From positions 35,742 through 99,741 of the forward strand of contig JBGVIT010000009.1 in NCBI GenBank assembly GCA_045128915.1: DNA of 64,000 bases. Direction: 5' to 3'. A program made the translations under genes and the position numbers. This stretch comes from RGIG9115 sp045128915. Lineage in GTDB: Bacteria > Bacillota > Clostridia > UBA1381. Of the stretch, positions 7,470 to 17,747 are shown in pieces. The notes beneath the pieces were generated by a model. The model made no database searches. It saw only the letters and a list, made by a program, of their open reading frames with translations, and was not told the origin of the DNA. Numbering within the stretch: position 1 is the stretch's first letter; every line of letters begins with the position of its first letter.

Positions 7470-8768
7470 TTATAATTTTATTATGCTTTCCTTTTTTCTT
7501 AAAAATTCAGCAAATTCCACTTCTGTTGGTTTTCTTTTGGTTTTTGAACAGATTGCAGCTATTATCCCTGCGGCAAAGCCTGTTTCTACTGCATTTCCTG
7601 TAAGTCTGAATGTTGAATGTGCATACATATCACCACTTATACATCTGCCTGCCATTATTATTGAATCATTATCCTTTGCTATAAGAGCCCGAAGAGGTAT
7701 CTGATAGGGTTTACTCTTTCTTCCCACCTCTACCACTCCACCTCCAATATCTTTAGACTGCGAATGAATATCAACAAGATTCTGAACATTACAAATTCCA
7801 TCGTCAAATGTGCTTCCCTCAAAAACGTCTTCTTCAGTTATTGAGTATACACCCTCTATCTGACGCCCCTCACGTACACCTATCTGTTCCCCGGTAGCAA
7901 CAAGATGAATATTCTCCCAAGGACCTCCTAGCTTTTTTAGAGCCTTTACAGTTTTGTAAAGCTCATCCCTTGCATTTATGACAGAATCGGATATACCATA
8001 TGCATCATCCGCTTTTACCCCATATTCGTGGTTTGACATAAGTGCAAACACTCCGTCGTCGCTGAGCTGCATAAGGGTCGGCTGAGTATAGCTTGGGTTA
8101 ATCCCTGCTCGATTCATTTCGAGCAGCAAATTCTTTTTAGGGTTGTTTTCGGGAATAGTCAAACTGTTATTCATAAGCCTGACTTTATCAACATCTATTC
8201 CTGTCAGCAACGCTATCAGGCTCATTGGCTGAGTTTTACCATCACTGTCACCCACACGGAAACTGCAGCCTGCCATAGCACCCAAATCCCCATCGCCTGT
8301 TGCATCAATATACATATCAGCGCTAAAATATTCTATTCCCGACTTGGAGTTCACAGCTATGTACTTTACCTTTCTGCTTTCGGTTTTTACACCGCAAAGT
8401 GTTGCGCCCAGGAAAACACTTATACTCTCGGCAATGCATTTTTGTTCAAGATAATGCTTCATCTCTTCTACATCACAAGAAAATTTGACGCCATTTGTTA
8501 TAAAACGACCTGCTCCTATTTCGGAAAGCTCAGTAAAAATCTCTTTTAAAATGCCTTTATCTGACTTATTCTTTATATCAAGAATCCAAGTTAAAAGTCC
8601 TGCAGTCCATATACCGCCAAGGCAACTGTTCCGCTCTATAACAAGCACATCAGCACCTGCACGAGCTGCACTTATAGCAGCAGAAAAGCCTGCCGGTCCG
8701 CATCCGCATACTATTACATCATATTTTTTTATATTTTCACGGTTGCCTAAGCATTGAAAATCAAGCAT
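7470..8768 (-). CDS. FAD-dependent oxidoreductase (FAD_oxidored type)
   Basis: 432 residues, last gene of the surface-glycan operon. The Rossmann FAD motif is DVIVCGCGPAGFSAAISAARAG (residues ~18-39; GxGxxG present), followed by ERNSCLGGIWTAGL. Further FAD-contact motifs are YIDATGDGDLGAMAG and, near the C-terminus, IMAGRCISGDMYAHS. Its ATG overlaps the stop of the GH31 gene (TAATG), so translation is coupled. There is no signal peptide, so it acts in the cytoplasm. This family is common in glycan-utilisation loci, but the substrates are not known. Two relatives occur at 35777 and 46665. A role in oxidising a released sugar is plausible but unproven. Confidence 0.8.
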   Translation of the reverse strand: MLDFQCLGNRENIKKYDVIVCGCGPAGFSAAISAARAGADVLVIERNSCLGGIWTAGLLTWILDIKNKSDKGILKEIFTELSEIGAGRFITNGVKFSCDVEEMKHYLEQKCIAESISVFLGATLCGVKTESRKVKYIAVNSKSGIEYFSADMYIDATGDGDLGAMAGCSFRVGDSDGKTQPMSLIALLTGIDVDKVRLMNNSLTIPENNPKKNLLLEMNRAGINPSYTQPTLMQLSDDGVFALMSNHEYGVKADDAYGISDSVINARDELYKTVKALKKLGGPWENIHLVATGEQIGVREGRQIEGVYSITEEDVFEGSTFDDGICNVQNLVDIHSQSKDIGGGVVEVGRKSKPYQIPLRALIAKDNDSIIMAGRCISGDMYAHSTFRLTGNAVETGFAAGIIAAICSKTKRKPTEVEFAEFLRKKESIIKL

Positions 8769-11095
8769 TACTGATCAATCTCCTTTTTTTCAACAGTTCT
8801 CGATTTTACATCTAAAGATACTGAATATGTTTTAGATTGCAGGATTACACGGATATTATATGTTCTGTCAATATATGTATTATTCTCCGCCGTAATATAA
8901 ATAACCCCGTTTTTCACTTTACAGGTAAAGTTATTTGTTATCCCCGGTGCCTCTGTAAGACTGAGTTTTGCTTCCGTTTCTGCATACAAATCAACTGAAA
9001 GCTCACAGGGTATCTGGTTTGAAAGATACATTGTGTCAGGCTGATATGCAACACCGCCACCCTGTCTTACAAATATAGGCAAGCCCTCTTTTTCGGTAAG
9101 CGGACAATCTACTGTTATTGTTACGCCACCACCGAGAAATTCATCCGTCCAAAGGTTATACCATCCGCCTTGAGGAAGATCAACTTTTCTTGAAACTGCG
9201 TCTTTTTCAATAACAGGAGCAATAAAGATGTCATTGCCGAGGTAGAAAGAATCTTCAGCATCATAAAGATTTATGTTTTTAAAATCGGTATAATACAAAG
9301 GTCTTATAACAGGCTCACCTGTTTCACATGCCTTGAGTGCATATGAATAAATATTAGGAATAAACCTGTATCTGAATTTAAGGCATTCTCTGTAGAGTTC
9401 GCGACTTTCTTCCGGGCAATTCCACGGCCACTTAGGCACGGCTTTATCACCATTATGCATTCTCGGCATAGGACAGAATATAAGGCTCTGACACATACGA
9501 CGGCAGATGTTGTCTATCTGGAACTGCTCTTCATTTGCATCGCCTTCCTGTTTGTTCTTTCTCATAAATCCGCCAAGGTCATAGCCACACATAGAGAATC
9601 CCGACATAGAGGCGTTAATTATGTACCATATGTCTTCTTTAAATCTGTGTATACCAAATTCTGTATCACCAGCCCAGGGCATAGCATACCTTTGACTTCC
9701 GATACCACCGCCTCGGGACAGTGACATATGATTTTTAACACCGTTCTCAGCCATAGTTTCGGATATAACACGATTCCACAGAACTCCGAAAAGATTTCTT
9801 GACGGAATACCTGCCAAAACCTCACCGCTAACACGATCGGAATGGTCTGTCCACCACTGCTTAACACCATCTTTAATTCTTGGAACAAGGAATTCTTTGT
9901 AATATTCTATTCCCTCTTTTGTAGCAACATCGGGAACTGTTTCTGAACCTACCTGACGAAGCTTGCCTTTGGCAATTCCAGGGATTGCTGTTTCAGGTTT
10001 AAAAGAGCAGGAATTAATATGAAGAACGGTTTTAATTCCATCATTTTCAAGTGTTTTTATCATTCCCGGTCCATCGCCAAAGTCCTCATGCCAATTATAA
10101 TCATCAGATGGATAACCCCAGCCCGAGCTATAGCTTGTTATAAAGTTTTTGCCACCTCGCCAGGGGCCGTCAATTACTATTGCATCACAAGGATATCCCT
10201 CATTTCGCATACGAGTCATATCCTCTATTGCATTTTCACCCGAATTAAACCTTACACTGCTACACCAATATCCCATAAGCCATTTATCAGGTGGAGCGTT
10301 TCTGCCGGTAATTGAAGTGTATGTACGAAGTATGTCGCCTACTGTATCATCTGCAAACACAAACAAATCATAATCTCCACCCGGTGCATGAATAAACCAT
10401 TCATCAGCTTGTGATTTAGCCATGTCGAAATACACGTGGGGCCAAGGATTATTAAAAAATACACCATAGCCTTCTGAGCTTGTAAAATAGGGAACCGGAA
10501 AACCGCCGTAATCTCCTACATGAGTTCCTCCCTTTTCAGAAAATATATCAGCGCTTGAGCCGGTTCTGTCAGGATTGAACATACGTCCGCCAAAGCCTGC
10601 AAATTTCTCATTATCTTTACATGAGAAGATTGTAAGAGTTTTCATTCCTGAGTATTCAGCAGCATCCTTGTAAAAACGCACACCGCCTTTTGTTGCAAAC
10701 AGTAGTTTGCCTTTTTTATCGGAAAATTCATATTCACCCGTTTCAAAATCAAGGGCAAACACCATTTTCTTATTTGAAAATACTACTTTATTGTTACGGA
10801 TAGAATAGTCAAACTCATTCTTTTCCCATGCAGTATTTATTAGTCCGAGACGTTCTGTTGTGGTGGGCTGTAAAGTGCTTCCCGATTTTGTAATGCGAAA
10901 TCTTATTGTATTGTCAAAACAGCTTTCCAACACGAAACAATGACCTGAAACTGTTAAAATTATAAGCCCTGTTTCTGTTTTCATTTCACCTTTATATTCA
11001 GGTATAAATGTTGAATAATCATCTGTTTCAATTATATAGTCCTCATAATCTCGGTCATATAAAACATCAGGATGCAATGCCAAAATTTTCTCCAT
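8768..11095 (-). CDS. Glycoside hydrolase family 31 (alpha-glycosidase)
   Basis: 775 residues, normal for GH31. After an N-terminal beta-sandwich, the catalytic barrel starts near residue 270 with KWLMGYWCSS and DAIVIDGPW. The likely nucleophile is Asp417 in QWWTDHSDR and the acid/base Asp477 in PWAGDTEF; GYDLGGF follows as the conserved substrate loop. The family cleaves alpha-glucosides, alpha-xylosides or alpha-galactosides with retention. The WTDHSD context differs from the KTDFGE form of typical alpha-xylosidases, so the specificity is open. No signal peptide is present, so it works inside the cell on imported oligosaccharides. It is coupled by TAATG overlap to the FAD oxidoreductase. 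Confidence 0.88.
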   Translation of the reverse strand: MEKILALHPDVLYDRDYEDYIIETDDYSTFIPEYKGEMKTETGLIILTVSGHCFVLESCFDNTIRFRITKSGSTLQPTTTERLGLINTAWEKNEFDYSIRNNKVVFSNKKMVFALDFETGEYEFSDKKGKLLFATKGGVRFYKDAAEYSGMKTLTIFSCKDNEKFAGFGGRMFNPDRTGSSADIFSEKGGTHVGDYGGFPVPYFTSSEGYGVFFNNPWPHVYFDMAKSQADEWFIHAPGGDYDLFVFADDTVGDILRTYTSITGRNAPPDKWLMGYWCSSVRFNSGENAIEDMTRMRNEGYPCDAIVIDGPWRGGKNFITSYSSGWGYPSDDYNWHEDFGDGPGMIKTLENDGIKTVLHINSCSFKPETAIPGIAKGKLRQVGSETVPDVATKEGIEYYKEFLVPRIKDGVKQWWTDHSDRVSGEVLAGIPSRNLFGVLWNRVISETMAENGVKNHMSLSRGGGIGSQRYAMPWAGDTEFGIHRFKEDIWYIINASMSGFSMCGYDLGGFMRKNKQEGDANEEQFQIDNICRRMCQSLIFCPMPRMHNGDKAVPKWPWNCPEESRELYRECLKFRYRFIPNIYSYALKACETGEPVIRPLYYTDFKNINLYDAEDSFYLGNDIFIAPVIEKDAVSRKVDLPQGGWYNLWTDEFLGGGVTITVDCPLTEKEGLPIFVRQGGGVAYQPDTMYLSNQIPCELSVDLYAETEAKLSLTEAPGITNNFTCKVKNGVIYITAENNTYIDRTYNIRVILQSKTYSVSLDVKSRTVEKKEIDQ

Positions 11096-11125
11096 TTTTA
11101 TAATAACTCCCTTCGATAATGTATG

Positions 11126-13948
11126 TTACTTATACAAATAACACGACTGTACCTTTCCGTCTGCTGAAACCAACACAACTTCTGAATCAGGCATTAATTC
11201 TGTGTAATCAGAAAAATAAATTGTGTTATCGGTCTTATCATATACACAAACAGGTGTTGTTTTTATATTATATACGTTAGTTGCTACACCTTCAAACTGT
11301 ATTTTCACAATTCCGTCGGAACCATTAACCACACGACCGCACGATACATTAAATGCATTGAAGTAGTCAGAAATCAATTCTTTAGTATCAGAGCTGTCTT
11401 TCTGAGTATTGCTGTTTGAATCCTTAGTTGTATTTCTGTCAGGATCAAGCTGAGTATAATGTATAGAATTGGGAGTGAACACAGACTCTCTTTTGAAAAC
11501 ACGTTCAAGTCTAAGTGTAATATTTGAGTTCTGCATTATATTTGAACACTTAACAATGTCACCAGGCTTTAAATCAGTAGGAGAAATTTCTGATGAATAT
11601 TGAGTGATTTCTCTGATTTTGCCGTCTGTAACAGATTTTGTGACTGACATATCCGCAACAACAGATGACTCGTCAGCGAGGAAAATTGTTGTATATGTAG
11701 TTCCATTATAGCCTGCAACTTCATATCCCAGCTCTTCTCCCACCAATGTCCTTGTAACAGACTGAACCATCATATTTTTAAATGTTTCACTGCTAATAAT
11801 ACCTGTTTTTGTTACCGGAGTATAGTAGTAAATTATAATGGGTGCTTCGCCATTATCCTTCATGTTGTAGGATTCAACAATATACTTGGTGGAGTTTGTT
11901 GCAAATGAAGTTCTGAAATAGATGAATTCCTCGAGTGTTTTGTTCCCTATATAACTTCTGTTGCTGCCTGCAAATGTCTGATTTGCATTTTTAGATGCAG
12001 TTGCCACGGGAACTGCAAGGATTATTGTGTTTTCTCCAACAGCTATTTTACCATCGAAAATACTATTAGTGTATTTCCCTTTTGCTTGGTTTTCATCAAA
12101 TACAAGGCTGGAATCCGGATTTTCTACATTGGACACATAGTCTGTATCAATAAAAGAAATATTACCATTCTCATCTGTTTTATAAATAACAAGCCTTGAT
12201 GCAAAATCAACCGTAGAATCACCGCTGTACTGGACCTTTAACGCCGCAAGCTGCTCAGCAACCGTTTTATATCTCTTGCCGTCTATTGTAATATTTTCCG
12301 CACTGTACATGAGCTTTGTATCTTTCAGTCGGAAATCAAACATTTTTAAGAGTAATGTTTCGTTACCATTTGTCTGCTCAAAAGATTTTATTTCAACTAA
12401 GTATCCGTACATTCCGCCAGGGATTAATGCATAATCATTTAAAATTCCGGCGATCTCGCCGAAAGCATCAAGCAAGAATACAGCTGTTTGTCCTACCATG
12501 AGATTTGATGCCTGGCCTTTGCTCACAGCATATTCATAGCCTTTTGATACGGTATATGCATCATTGTTTATGAACACATTTTCAGAATTCAACCCATTTA
12601 ATGTGCCCTCTGTTTTCTCATCACATACAAGTATTTCAAGCACCTGAGAAGCTGTATCAACAAGAGGATATGTTCCGTCATATATAACCTTATCTGCAGC
12701 TATAAGCAACACATCATCAATGTTTATTTCTGAAAATTCAATTTTGATACCATTCTTATAAATATTTAATTTTTTTACATCATCAAGAATCAATGATGTT
12801 TTATTATATACATCTTTAATTCTGAGTCTGTCATAATCTACTGCATCAACAACATACGTTGTATAGCTTTTGATATATACTACATCAAATATGCCGTCAT
12901 CATCTGAATCATAAAGCTCAACGTTGCCGGATTCTGGCATAAAATCATTCGTCTGGGGCACTTTATATACTCCGTTGAAAATCACATCGGCAACCGGCAA
13001 TACATTAACGTTCTTCGGATATTTTCTGTCCCCTCTTGCTTCATAGTAAGAAAATACATTGCCTATATATGAAACTATGTCCTCTGCATTTACACAGATG
13101 CTTTCTTTGTCCCTTAATACATAGTAGGCAATTATTAATTCGCCGTCTTGTGATTCTTTATAATACACATCTGCTATGCGCCCTACATGGTCTGCAATTT
13201 TTGTGCCGCCCACGTTGTAAATAGTATTTTCAATTTTTACATATCCATTTAAAACAGTACTGCCGCCCGTAAGACCTGTTATATCATTGGCAGTAATCTG
13301 CCCTCTTATTTTATTCATATCAAAGTATTCCGAAAGAAGCGTTCTTTCGGAATTTGCTTCATAAGTGGGATATATTCCTGAAACCTCAGTTCCAAGAAGT
13401 GGCTCATTAAGTGCATTGCATATCATACGGGCAAATGCACCTCTCGTAATCGGCTCGTTTGCATTACCGGAAACTCCGTCATAAAGGTTTCTTGCGATTA
13501 TTATACTTGTATAATCTTTATGTCCGTCAGAATCTTTTTCTGCAATGATACTATAACCCATGGAATTAAGAAGCATTACAGCAGCCTGATATTTTGTTAC
13601 TTTGCTGTCGGGAGAAAATACTCCCTCTTCTACTCCTGAAACTATACCCGCCTGCGCCGCAGCTTCTATATAAGCTTTTGCCCAATGTGATGCAGGCACA
13701 TCATTGAAATTATTTTTAGTGGAGTCGGGTAAAATTCCAACCATCGACGAAACGGTAATTACAGCCTCACTTCTGGTCAAATTCCCTTCCGGTCTGAACT
13801 GACCGTCTTCATAGCCGCGCATTATACCGAAAGAGCATACCATATCAATGTATTTGCCATAATTTTCGGCAGCTTGTGCAACTGCAGGAGCGGCTGAAAA
13901 TGCTATTAATAGTATTGTTATTAAGATTTTTTTAATCTTCAAATTCAC
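11126..13948 (-). CDS. SLH-domain surface protein with large unknown body
   Basis: 940 residues with a Gram-positive signal peptide (MNLKIKKILITILLIAFSA, then APAVAQA). Residues ~30-190 hold SLH repeats (FGIMRGYEDGQFRPEGNLTRSEA; AGIVSGVEEGVFSPDSKVTKYQA; a third, weaker one), which tether proteins to pyruvylated wall polymer. The remaining ~740 residues are beta-rich and match nothing I recognise. A GTG start at 13948 is close to GGAGG; a TTG two codons later is better spaced. It follows a second SLH protein in the operon. An adhesion or S-layer-like scaffold role is inference. Confidence 0.75.
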   Translation of the reverse strand: MNLKIKKILITILLIAFSAAPAVAQAAENYGKYIDMVCSFGIMRGYEDGQFRPEGNLTRSEAVITVSSMVGILPDSTKNNFNDVPASHWAKAYIEAAAQAGIVSGVEEGVFSPDSKVTKYQAAVMLLNSMGYSIIAEKDSDGHKDYTSIIIARNLYDGVSGNANEPITRGAFARMICNALNEPLLGTEVSGIYPTYEANSERTLLSEYFDMNKIRGQITANDITGLTGGSTVLNGYVKIENTIYNVGGTKIADHVGRIADVYYKESQDGELIIAYYVLRDKESICVNAEDIVSYIGNVFSYYEARGDRKYPKNVNVLPVADVIFNGVYKVPQTNDFMPESGNVELYDSDDDGIFDVVYIKSYTTYVVDAVDYDRLRIKDVYNKTSLILDDVKKLNIYKNGIKIEFSEINIDDVLLIAADKVIYDGTYPLVDTASQVLEILVCDEKTEGTLNGLNSENVFINNDAYTVSKGYEYAVSKGQASNLMVGQTAVFLLDAFGEIAGILNDYALIPGGMYGYLVEIKSFEQTNGNETLLLKMFDFRLKDTKLMYSAENITIDGKRYKTVAEQLAALKVQYSGDSTVDFASRLVIYKTDENGNISFIDTDYVSNVENPDSSLVFDENQAKGKYTNSIFDGKIAVGENTIILAVPVATASKNANQTFAGSNRSYIGNKTLEEFIYFRTSFATNSTKYIVESYNMKDNGEAPIIIYYYTPVTKTGIISSETFKNMMVQSVTRTLVGEELGYEVAGYNGTTYTTIFLADESSVVADMSVTKSVTDGKIREITQYSSEISPTDLKPGDIVKCSNIMQNSNITLRLERVFKRESVFTPNSIHYTQLDPDRNTTKDSNSNTQKDSSDTKELISDYFNAFNVSCGRVVNGSDGIVKIQFEGVATNVYNIKTTPVCVYDKTDNTIYFSDYTELMPDSEVVLVSADGKVQSCYLYK

Positions 13949-13955
13949 GCCCTCC

Positions 13956-15236
13956 TTAAATTAGTCTTTTGTTAATAAGATTGTATATAAGCTGTGCAGC
14001 TTGCGCTCTTGTAGAATTTTGCATAGGTGCAAAGCTACCGTCGTCCATACCGTTGACAATACCTTTTTCCATTAACACACCAACAGCATTTTGAGCATAG
14101 TCTGATATTTCGTCCCAATCGGTTGATTTAACTGTTTTTGTTTCGCCATCATAAAAAGCACGATAAAGTATTAATGCAAGGTCCTGACGCTTAAGCTTCT
14201 GACCTGTACCAAATCTTCCATCACCAACACCAAGTATTATACCTTTTTCAACTGCAGCAGTTACGCACGACGCATAATATGATCCAGGTGTCACATCTTC
14301 AAATTCAATTATATCAGCTTCAGGCTGAAGCTTTGCTGCACGTGCAAACATTGTAACAAAATCTTCTCTTGTTAATTCGCCTGATGGGTTAAACTCTTTG
14401 TCCGAAACACCATTTATTATTCCGTTTGCACAAAGATATTCAATAGCTTCTTTCGCCCATTGTGCCTCGTTCAAATCAATAAAACGGCTGTCAGTTGTCT
14501 GCGGTTGCTGCGGCTCGCCATTTACAACCTCAGGTTCTACCGGCTGAACATAAAATGCTCCGCCACCACCGCCACCACCTTGAGTAGTGGTATTCTGACT
14601 TGCATTGGATTTTGCTTGTGCTACCTGCGCGATTGAGGTTGTATAAGATGCTTCAATGTCACTTACCTGAGCGAAAGTATTTCTTAAAAGGAACATTTTT
14701 TTATAAACCTCAGCCGTTTCAACATCATTGAATGTTGATAAAGTACGCGCCTGTGCATCAGTTAATGAAAACATACCAAATGCCGTATTATAGGTTGAAA
14801 TAAAACCTGAATATGAATTCCATGCAGAAGCATTTTTGAACTCATCTGTTATATATGCTTCTTTTGTTTTAAGCTGTGTACTTGATGATGCAATATACTG
14901 ACCTCCACAGCTAACATATGCATATACTGTCTGTGTTATTTCAGGCTCATTTGAATTATATCCTACGCTAATGTTCATTGCTCTACCTGTTACTTCTTGC
15001 TGAACAAAGGAAATAATACTTGACTGTGCAGATTCCATATTAACAAAATCAGTCATAGGTCTTCTTGATAAGATGATAGTTATTCCGGTAGCAGAATCAG
15101 GTGCAGACACACTAATATCAATACAGTCTGTTTGTATGTTTTGAATGCATTTGGTGATAGCTACATTGCCTTCAGCATGTGCCGAAAACCCAAGCAGAAT
15201 TAAAGCCATCATCAAAATACTAAGTAGTTTTTTCAT
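13956..15236 (-). CDS. Small SLH-domain surface protein
   Basis: 426 residues from ATG at 15236, where AAAGGG is well spaced and the signal peptide MKKLLSILMMALILLGFSAHA begins; an earlier in-frame ATG at 15254 overlaps the upstream stop. A central beta/helical region of unknown kind ends in a glycine-rich linker (TTTQGGGGGGGAFYVQP). Three C-terminal SLH repeats follow (ANGIINGVSDKEFNPSGELT; KGIILGVGDGRFGTGQKL; KGIVNGMDDGSFAPMQNST). It is thus exported and wall-anchored through its C-terminus, the mirror image of the next protein in the operon, which anchors by its N-terminus. Confidence 0.78.
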   Translation of the reverse strand: MKKLLSILMMALILLGFSAHAEGNVAITKCIQNIQTDCIDISVSAPDSATGITIILSRRPMTDFVNMESAQSSIISFVQQEVTGRAMNISVGYNSNEPEITQTVYAYVSCGGQYIASSSTQLKTKEAYITDEFKNASAWNSYSGFISTYNTAFGMFSLTDAQARTLSTFNDVETAEVYKKMFLLRNTFAQVSDIEASYTTSIAQVAQAKSNASQNTTTQGGGGGGGAFYVQPVEPEVVNGEPQQPQTTDSRFIDLNEAQWAKEAIEYLCANGIINGVSDKEFNPSGELTREDFVTMFARAAKLQPEADIIEFEDVTPGSYYASCVTAAVEKGIILGVGDGRFGTGQKLKRQDLALILYRAFYDGETKTVKSTDWDEISDYAQNAVGVLMEKGIVNGMDDGSFAPMQNSTRAQAAQLIYNLINKRLI

Positions 15237-15250
15237 ACATTTAATCCCTT

Positions 15251-17674
15251 TCATTTATTAATGGTATTACCAACAAGAAAACCAATTATTTTAATCCTGT
15301 TACCAAGCGACATTTCTGACTTCTTATCAGAAACTGTAATTTTAAGAGTATGCTCTCCAGCTGCAAGATTGCGTTCAAAAATAGAGTAATAAGGTTTTGC
15401 GGCTCTTACACCAAATCTGTCAAAAGCATAGAAAGTACCCTTATAAACACCATCTATTTCTACATCAACTGCGCCCGTATCTATTCCCGTTTCCCACATA
15501 ACTCCAACAGAATTTCCGCTGAATTTAAACTCAAGACTGTCGCCTATGTTTCCTGAAAGATATCCTGCTGAGTTATCAAATGTACAGATTTCTGCTTTAT
15601 CCACTCCTACAAAACAACCATCAGTTGTTACAGAATGTACTGCATTATTTTTAAAGGTGGGTTTTGACGGAGTATTTAAAGCACTATCCATAAAGTCTAT
15701 TACAGCATCGGCATAAAAACTATGACCTGAATCATTAGGGAACCACAAATAGCGCATGTAATCTTTCTGTGTTTTTTTGTTTTTTATAATTTCGTCGTTT
15801 AGCTTCAATCCAATATCAATCAAAGGCAAAGAATACTTTTGCGCAATATAATCATACGCTTCAAAAACAGTCGGTACATTTCCGTTTGAATAACTATCAG
15901 AAGAAGTTTCTGTATAGCCTGCAATGAGTACAATATCCGTTGCAGAACTGTTTGCTTTGATTTTAGAAACTATACTCTCAAGATTATATACAATATCTTC
16001 ATATTCCCTTTCGCTGTCTTCCGCAGCAAAATCAATAAGTACCACCTGCGGCTTGCACGCTATCAACTCATTAATTTTATACACAGCAAGCTCCGAATCG
16101 GAATACCAATGGGTGTAATTTAATTCTTCTATTGTACAATCATTAAATTTATTATTAAGCCATTTCATTATAAGCTTACGATAGGATGTTTCGTTAATCC
16201 ATCCTGCGCCTCTTCCGTAAGCCGCACCGCCGCCAAGAAAAGCAACAGATGCTTTTTTGCTGTTAATAAGACTATCAGCAAAATTTGAAAAGGCATTGCT
16301 TTCTTTCTTAGTTGTTATGCTTACAGCACCTGAAATCACAGAAGCATCAGCCTTAACTGCTCTCGAAACAGTTTGTACATCTGCATATACTGAGCCGTTT
16401 AATTCATACAGCTCCCTAACAGGCAGAAGTTTTCCGTTAAGTGATGCTGTCTTGTTCTCTACATCTAAAACGAGCTTATCAAAGCCTTTTGTTAGTACAC
16501 CATTTGAATATTCAGCTCCAAGAAGTGAAGCTAAATCCTTTACGTCTGCCACAGCATATCCGTTTTTAACAGTCAGCCACGACGGACTTCCTTTGTAAAC
16601 TCCGTCAACTGTAACACCGCTTAGAGCTTGTGTATCATAGTCAACAGACTGAATGTTTCCTGCTTTTAACACAGAAATCTCATCTATAAGGAATGTATTA
16701 CCATTCTCAATATGCGGCGCAATTCCAAAAATTAATTCCTTAGCTGCACCACGATGTATATATTCCCCTTCGATTTTTGTCCATTTGTCAAAGGCTTCTC
16801 CTTTTCCAACGGACAAGTATGCTCTTTCACTTGATGACTGCTGTGTATAATCTCTAATATATCCGGTTTCAACCACCATATCATTATCAGGGAAAATAAT
16901 AGCAGTATCAGCTTTTATTGAGCCGCTTTCAGCCTTAATATATGCTGAAATTTTATACTTGGTATCAGGCTCTGCAACAAGCTTCTGTCCTACAAAAGCT
17001 GAACCTGACTTTGATTGAATTCTGGCACCGGATGCAGTATTGTTTACTCCGCCGATAACCGTATTAATTTCTGCACCTTCTACAACATATCCCTCTGTAC
17101 CGTTTTCAAATCCAAAGTTTGAAACAAGCTCCGATTCATTGATTTGGGTTAAATCATAATTATCTTTTGAATCTGACCTCTTCTGAATCAGAAAATCATC
17201 CATATAATAGGTTAATGGTTCCAGAGCACCGCCCACACGAACGTAAATCTGCGCTTCGCCTGTACCCTCACCGTTCCATACATATTCTCCGGTAAGCTTT
17301 GCCCACTCATTTGAAACTACAACATTTTTTACTGCAGAAAGTATTAAGGATTTATCACCAAAGCTTCTATGGTCGATAATAAGATTGGCTGTATTTCTTC
17401 CTTCGTCCAACCTTACCTTAACCGAAACAAGATATTTTACGTTTCTTTCAAACTTGAACTTGTACATAGCTCTGCCATAGGCTGCATTCATAACTACCTT
17501 AGCGCAGGATTCATAGCCGTTATTTTCAATAGTATAATCAGCATTTACAGTAGTCCAATCGGATAATTTCTCTGAAAAGCTATCATTTACCATGGTTGTA
17601 TCAGCAGCTATTGAGGTCATATGTACTCCTGATAATAATGTAAGAATAAGCAAGATTGAAACAATTTTACGCAT
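15251..17674 (-). CDS. Secreted multidomain protein with SGNH-like fold lacking the usual serine
   Basis: 807 residues, signal peptide MRKIVSILLILTLLSGVHM. Two carbohydrate-binding-like beta-sandwiches (residues ~25-165 and ~180-335; each starts with a NGYESCAKV or GFENGTEGY type pattern and ends with TYYMDDFLI or TFLIDEISV) are followed by a copper-amine-oxidase-N-like segment (~345-455). An SGNH/GDSL-like domain follows (~470-680). Its block I reads FLGGGAAYGRGAG where active enzymes have GGS, so the nucleophilic serine is glycine; the terminal DSGH (Asp-x-x-His) remains. The last ~120 residues form another beta-sandwich. Family enzymes deacetylate polysaccharides; this one may be a binding protein. 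Confidence 0.7.
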   Translation of the reverse strand: MRKIVSILLILTLLSGVHMTSIAADTTMVNDSFSEKLSDWTTVNADYTIENNGYESCAKVVMNAAYGRAMYKFKFERNVKYLVSVKVRLDEGRNTANLIIDHRSFGDKSLILSAVKNVVVSNEWAKLTGEYVWNGEGTGEAQIYVRVGGALEPLTYYMDDFLIQKRSDSKDNYDLTQINESELVSNFGFENGTEGYVVEGAEINTVIGGVNNTASGARIQSKSGSAFVGQKLVAEPDTKYKISAYIKAESGSIKADTAIIFPDNDMVVETGYIRDYTQQSSSERAYLSVGKGEAFDKWTKIEGEYIHRGAAKELIFGIAPHIENGNTFLIDEISVLKAGNIQSVDYDTQALSGVTVDGVYKGSPSWLTVKNGYAVADVKDLASLLGAEYSNGVLTKGFDKLVLDVENKTASLNGKLLPVRELYELNGSVYADVQTVSRAVKADASVISGAVSITTKKESNAFSNFADSLINSKKASVAFLGGGAAYGRGAGWINETSYRKLIMKWLNNKFNDCTIEELNYTHWYSDSELAVYKINELIACKPQVVLIDFAAEDSEREYEDIVYNLESIVSKIKANSSATDIVLIAGYTETSSDSYSNGNVPTVFEAYDYIAQKYSLPLIDIGLKLNDEIIKNKKTQKDYMRYLWFPNDSGHSFYADAVIDFMDSALNTPSKPTFKNNAVHSVTTDGCFVGVDKAEICTFDNSAGYLSGNIGDSLEFKFSGNSVGVMWETGIDTGAVDVEIDGVYKGTFYAFDRFGVRAAKPYYSIFERNLAAGEHTLKITVSDKKSEMSLGNRIKIIGFLVGNTINK

Positions 17675-17705
17675 ATCTTTGTTTCCTTTCCGAAATTAAG
17701 TATAG

Positions 17706-17739
17706 TTTGTACAGGAGAGGAACGCCTCTCCTGTACAAA
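17706..17739 (-). promoter_or_regulatory. Perfect intercistronic hairpin
   Basis: TTTGTACAGGAGAGG and CCTCTCCTGTACAAA form a perfect 15-base stem with an AACG loop between the 922-residue and 807-residue protein genes. No T run follows in the transcript direction, so it looks like an mRNA processing or 3' stabilising structure that could raise the upstream message relative to downstream genes. Confidence 0.65.
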
Positions 17740-17747
17740 GCCTAAAA

